From Dokdonella immobilis (lineage in GTDB: Bacteria; Pseudomonadota; Gammaproteobacteria; Xanthomonadales; Rhodanobacteraceae): a DNA stretch of 64,000 bases. The stretch covers positions 1 to 64,000 of the forward strand of contig NZ_FOVF01000016.1 in NCBI RefSeq assembly GCF_900115085.1. Direction: 5' to 3'. This document shows, piece by piece, positions 63,142-64,000 of this stretch. Both the position numbers and the translations under genes were made by a program. Below the pieces are notes generated by a model. That model had not been told where the DNA came from. It saw nothing but the letters and a program-made list of their open reading frames with translations, and did not search any database. The first letter of the stretch is position 1; each line of letters begins with the position of its first letter.

Positions 63142-63930
63142 TCAAAGCGACAGCGTGCGTCCACCATCGACCGGTACATTGATGCCATTGACGTATCCTG
63201 CAACCGGTGAGGCGAGGAAGGCGATGACGCCGGCGATTTCGCTGGCCTCGGCGAAGCGGCGCAGGGGTACGGTGGCGAGCATGCCTTCGGCGATCTTTTC
63301 CTCGGTATTGCCGGTGGCCCTGGCGCGATCGGCCAGGATCTGGTCGAGGCGCTGGGTCCGGGTATAGCCGGGCAGAACGTTGTTGACAGTGATGCCGGAG
63401 GGGCCGAGTTCGGTGGCCAGGGTTTTCGACCAGCTCGCCATGGCGCCGCGAATCGTATTGGAGACGCCGAGGTTGCGGATCGGCTCCTTCACCGACGTCG
63501 AGATCACATTGACGATGCGGCCGTAGCCGCTGCCCTGCATGCCGGGCAGGATCGCCTGCAGGATGATCTGGGCGGCCATCAGGTGCTGGTTGAAGGCGAT
63601 ACGGAAGTCATCGAGCGAAGCCGTGTGGGCCGAACCGCCGGGCGGACCTCCGGTGTTGTTGACGAGGATGTTGACGGCGCCGTTGTTGGCGAGCGCTTCG
63701 ACCTGGGCGCGAAGCGCCGAGTGATCGTTCATGTCGGTGGCGACATAGCCGTGCTTTTGCGCACTGTGGATGCGCGGCAATTCGGCGAGGACTTTTTCGA
63801 GGGCGTCGGCGGAGCGGGCGAGCAGGGTGACGTCGGCGCCGAGCGCGGCGAGTTCATGCGCGGTGGCGCGGCCGATGCCCTGGGAGGCGCCGCAGACGAG
63901 GGCGTGTTTTCCGGTGAGGTCGAGATTCAT
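63142..63930 (-). CDS. SDR family oxidoreductase lacking the usual YxxxK
   Basis: 262 residues. The Rossmann fold is clear: HALVCGASQGIGRATAHELA (cofactor TGxxxGxG equivalent), ILVNNTGGPPGG and IVNVISTS (catalytic Ser region), and PVAGYVNGINVPVDGG at the end. Where YxxxK should be, the sequence reads VSNTIRGAMASWSKTLA, so Tyr and Lys are replaced by Ser and Arg. This is typical of a subgroup annotated as SDR or 3-oxoacyl-ACP reductase-like whose activity is doubtful. Start: the ATG at 63,930. Confidence 0.88.
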   Translation of the reverse strand: MNLDLTGKHALVCGASQGIGRATAHELAALGADVTLLARSADALEKVLAELPRIHSAQKHGYVATDMNDHSALRAQVEALANNGAVNILVNNTGGPPGGSAHTASLDDFRIAFNQHLMAAQIILQAILPGMQGSGYGRIVNVISTSVKEPIRNLGVSNTIRGAMASWSKTLATELGPSGITVNNVLPGYTRTQRLDQILADRARATGNTEEKIAEGMLATVPLRRFAEASEIAGVIAFLASPVAGYVNGINVPVDGGRTLSL

Positions 63931-63975
63931 TGTTGGTGCCTCGTTCTTGTGGATGGCGGGAGCGCCAAAAGCCTT

Positions 63976-64000
63976 CCCTCATCCCCCTTCGGGACCTTCT
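63976..64000 (-). repeat. Inverted copy of the 60.9-kb repeat, cut by the window end
   Basis: These 25 bases are the exact reverse complement of 60,927-60,951 (GGGGGATGAGGG-side of the palindromic repeat). The palindromic part probably continues past the window end. Confidence 0.85.

Overview
The window reads as chromosomal DNA of a high-GC gammaproteobacterium, most likely of the Xanthomonadales/Lysobacterales. The signs are the divergent ppsA/ppsR pair, a DUF1249 protein, the bTHX ribosomal protein, GTAG-headed REP hairpins, a secreted protein ending in IFANGFDN, and the Xanthomonad-type 'TCTCCCGC..GCGGGAGA' and 'GGGATTCG' dispersed repeats. Placement below order level is a guess. Almost everything is ordinary housekeeping and accessory metabolism. 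The one clearly foreign-looking part is the left end.

Region by region. (1) 1-4.25 kb is an AT-richer island. It carries a tightly overlapped three-gene minus-strand operon (DUF262 protein, DUF3696-type AAA ATPase, NELS-type protein of unknown function) that looks like an anti-phage defence system. It is bounded on the right by a divergent second copy of the last ~98 codons of ppsA. (2) 4.25-9.5 kb: a serine beta-lactamase-like hydrolase, ppsA (PEP synthase), a six-hairpin REP array of about 133 bp period, and the divergent ppsR, which codes the kinase/phosphorylase of PpsA. (3) 9.6-19.5 kb: DUF1249, a tRNA Asp-Glu-Ala cluster, DUF4399, a secreted beta-helix protein, cpdB, gltX, a zinc-ribbon membrane protein, and a zinc cluster of zur, a MerC-like gene behind a promoter overlapped by a Zur-box palindrome, and a CDF zinc exporter with no ordinary start codon; then bTHX. 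(4) 19.5-31 kb: patatin, hutI, hutF, a nucleotide pyrophosphatase-like lipoprotein, a secreted propeller-like protein, a DUF2167 membrane operon running in frame into hutU, and a secreted EreA/ChaN-like protein. (5) 31-40 kb: a lipoprotein hydrolase, the ybhP-clsB-ybhN envelope-lipid operon, the otsB-GH15-otsA trehalose operon and a GST. (6) 40-53 kb: DinB, an amidohydrolase, two MAPEG proteins, a hipBA toxin-antitoxin locus, VOC plus threonine synthase, a DUF188 protein with a DMT exporter, a class IV aminotransferase, an acyltransferase, yebC with an EEP lipoprotein, and a YajD HNH nuclease. (7) 53-64 kb: a large MscK-type channel with an exported RidA protein, an AraC/VOC pair, a lipase-like protein, an aldo/keto reductase, rraA and a divergent SDR. 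The last part is flanked by inverted copies of a 25-nt repeat.

How genes work together. PpsR sets the activity of PpsA. HutU, HutI and HutF give the middle of the five-step histidine route (urocanate to formimino- to formyl-glutamate) but lie in three transcription units, and hutH, hutG and hutC are not seen. Zur probably represses the MerC-like gene through the site at 17,546-17,560. OtsA and OtsB make trehalose, and the GH15 enzyme between them probably processes an alpha-glucan or trehalose. The best candidates for notable biology are the 0.5-3.7 kb operon and the ppsA-end duplication beside it. The operon's make-up resembles known DUF262/DUF3696 defence systems (Menshen-like, from memory), so novelty must be tested by search.
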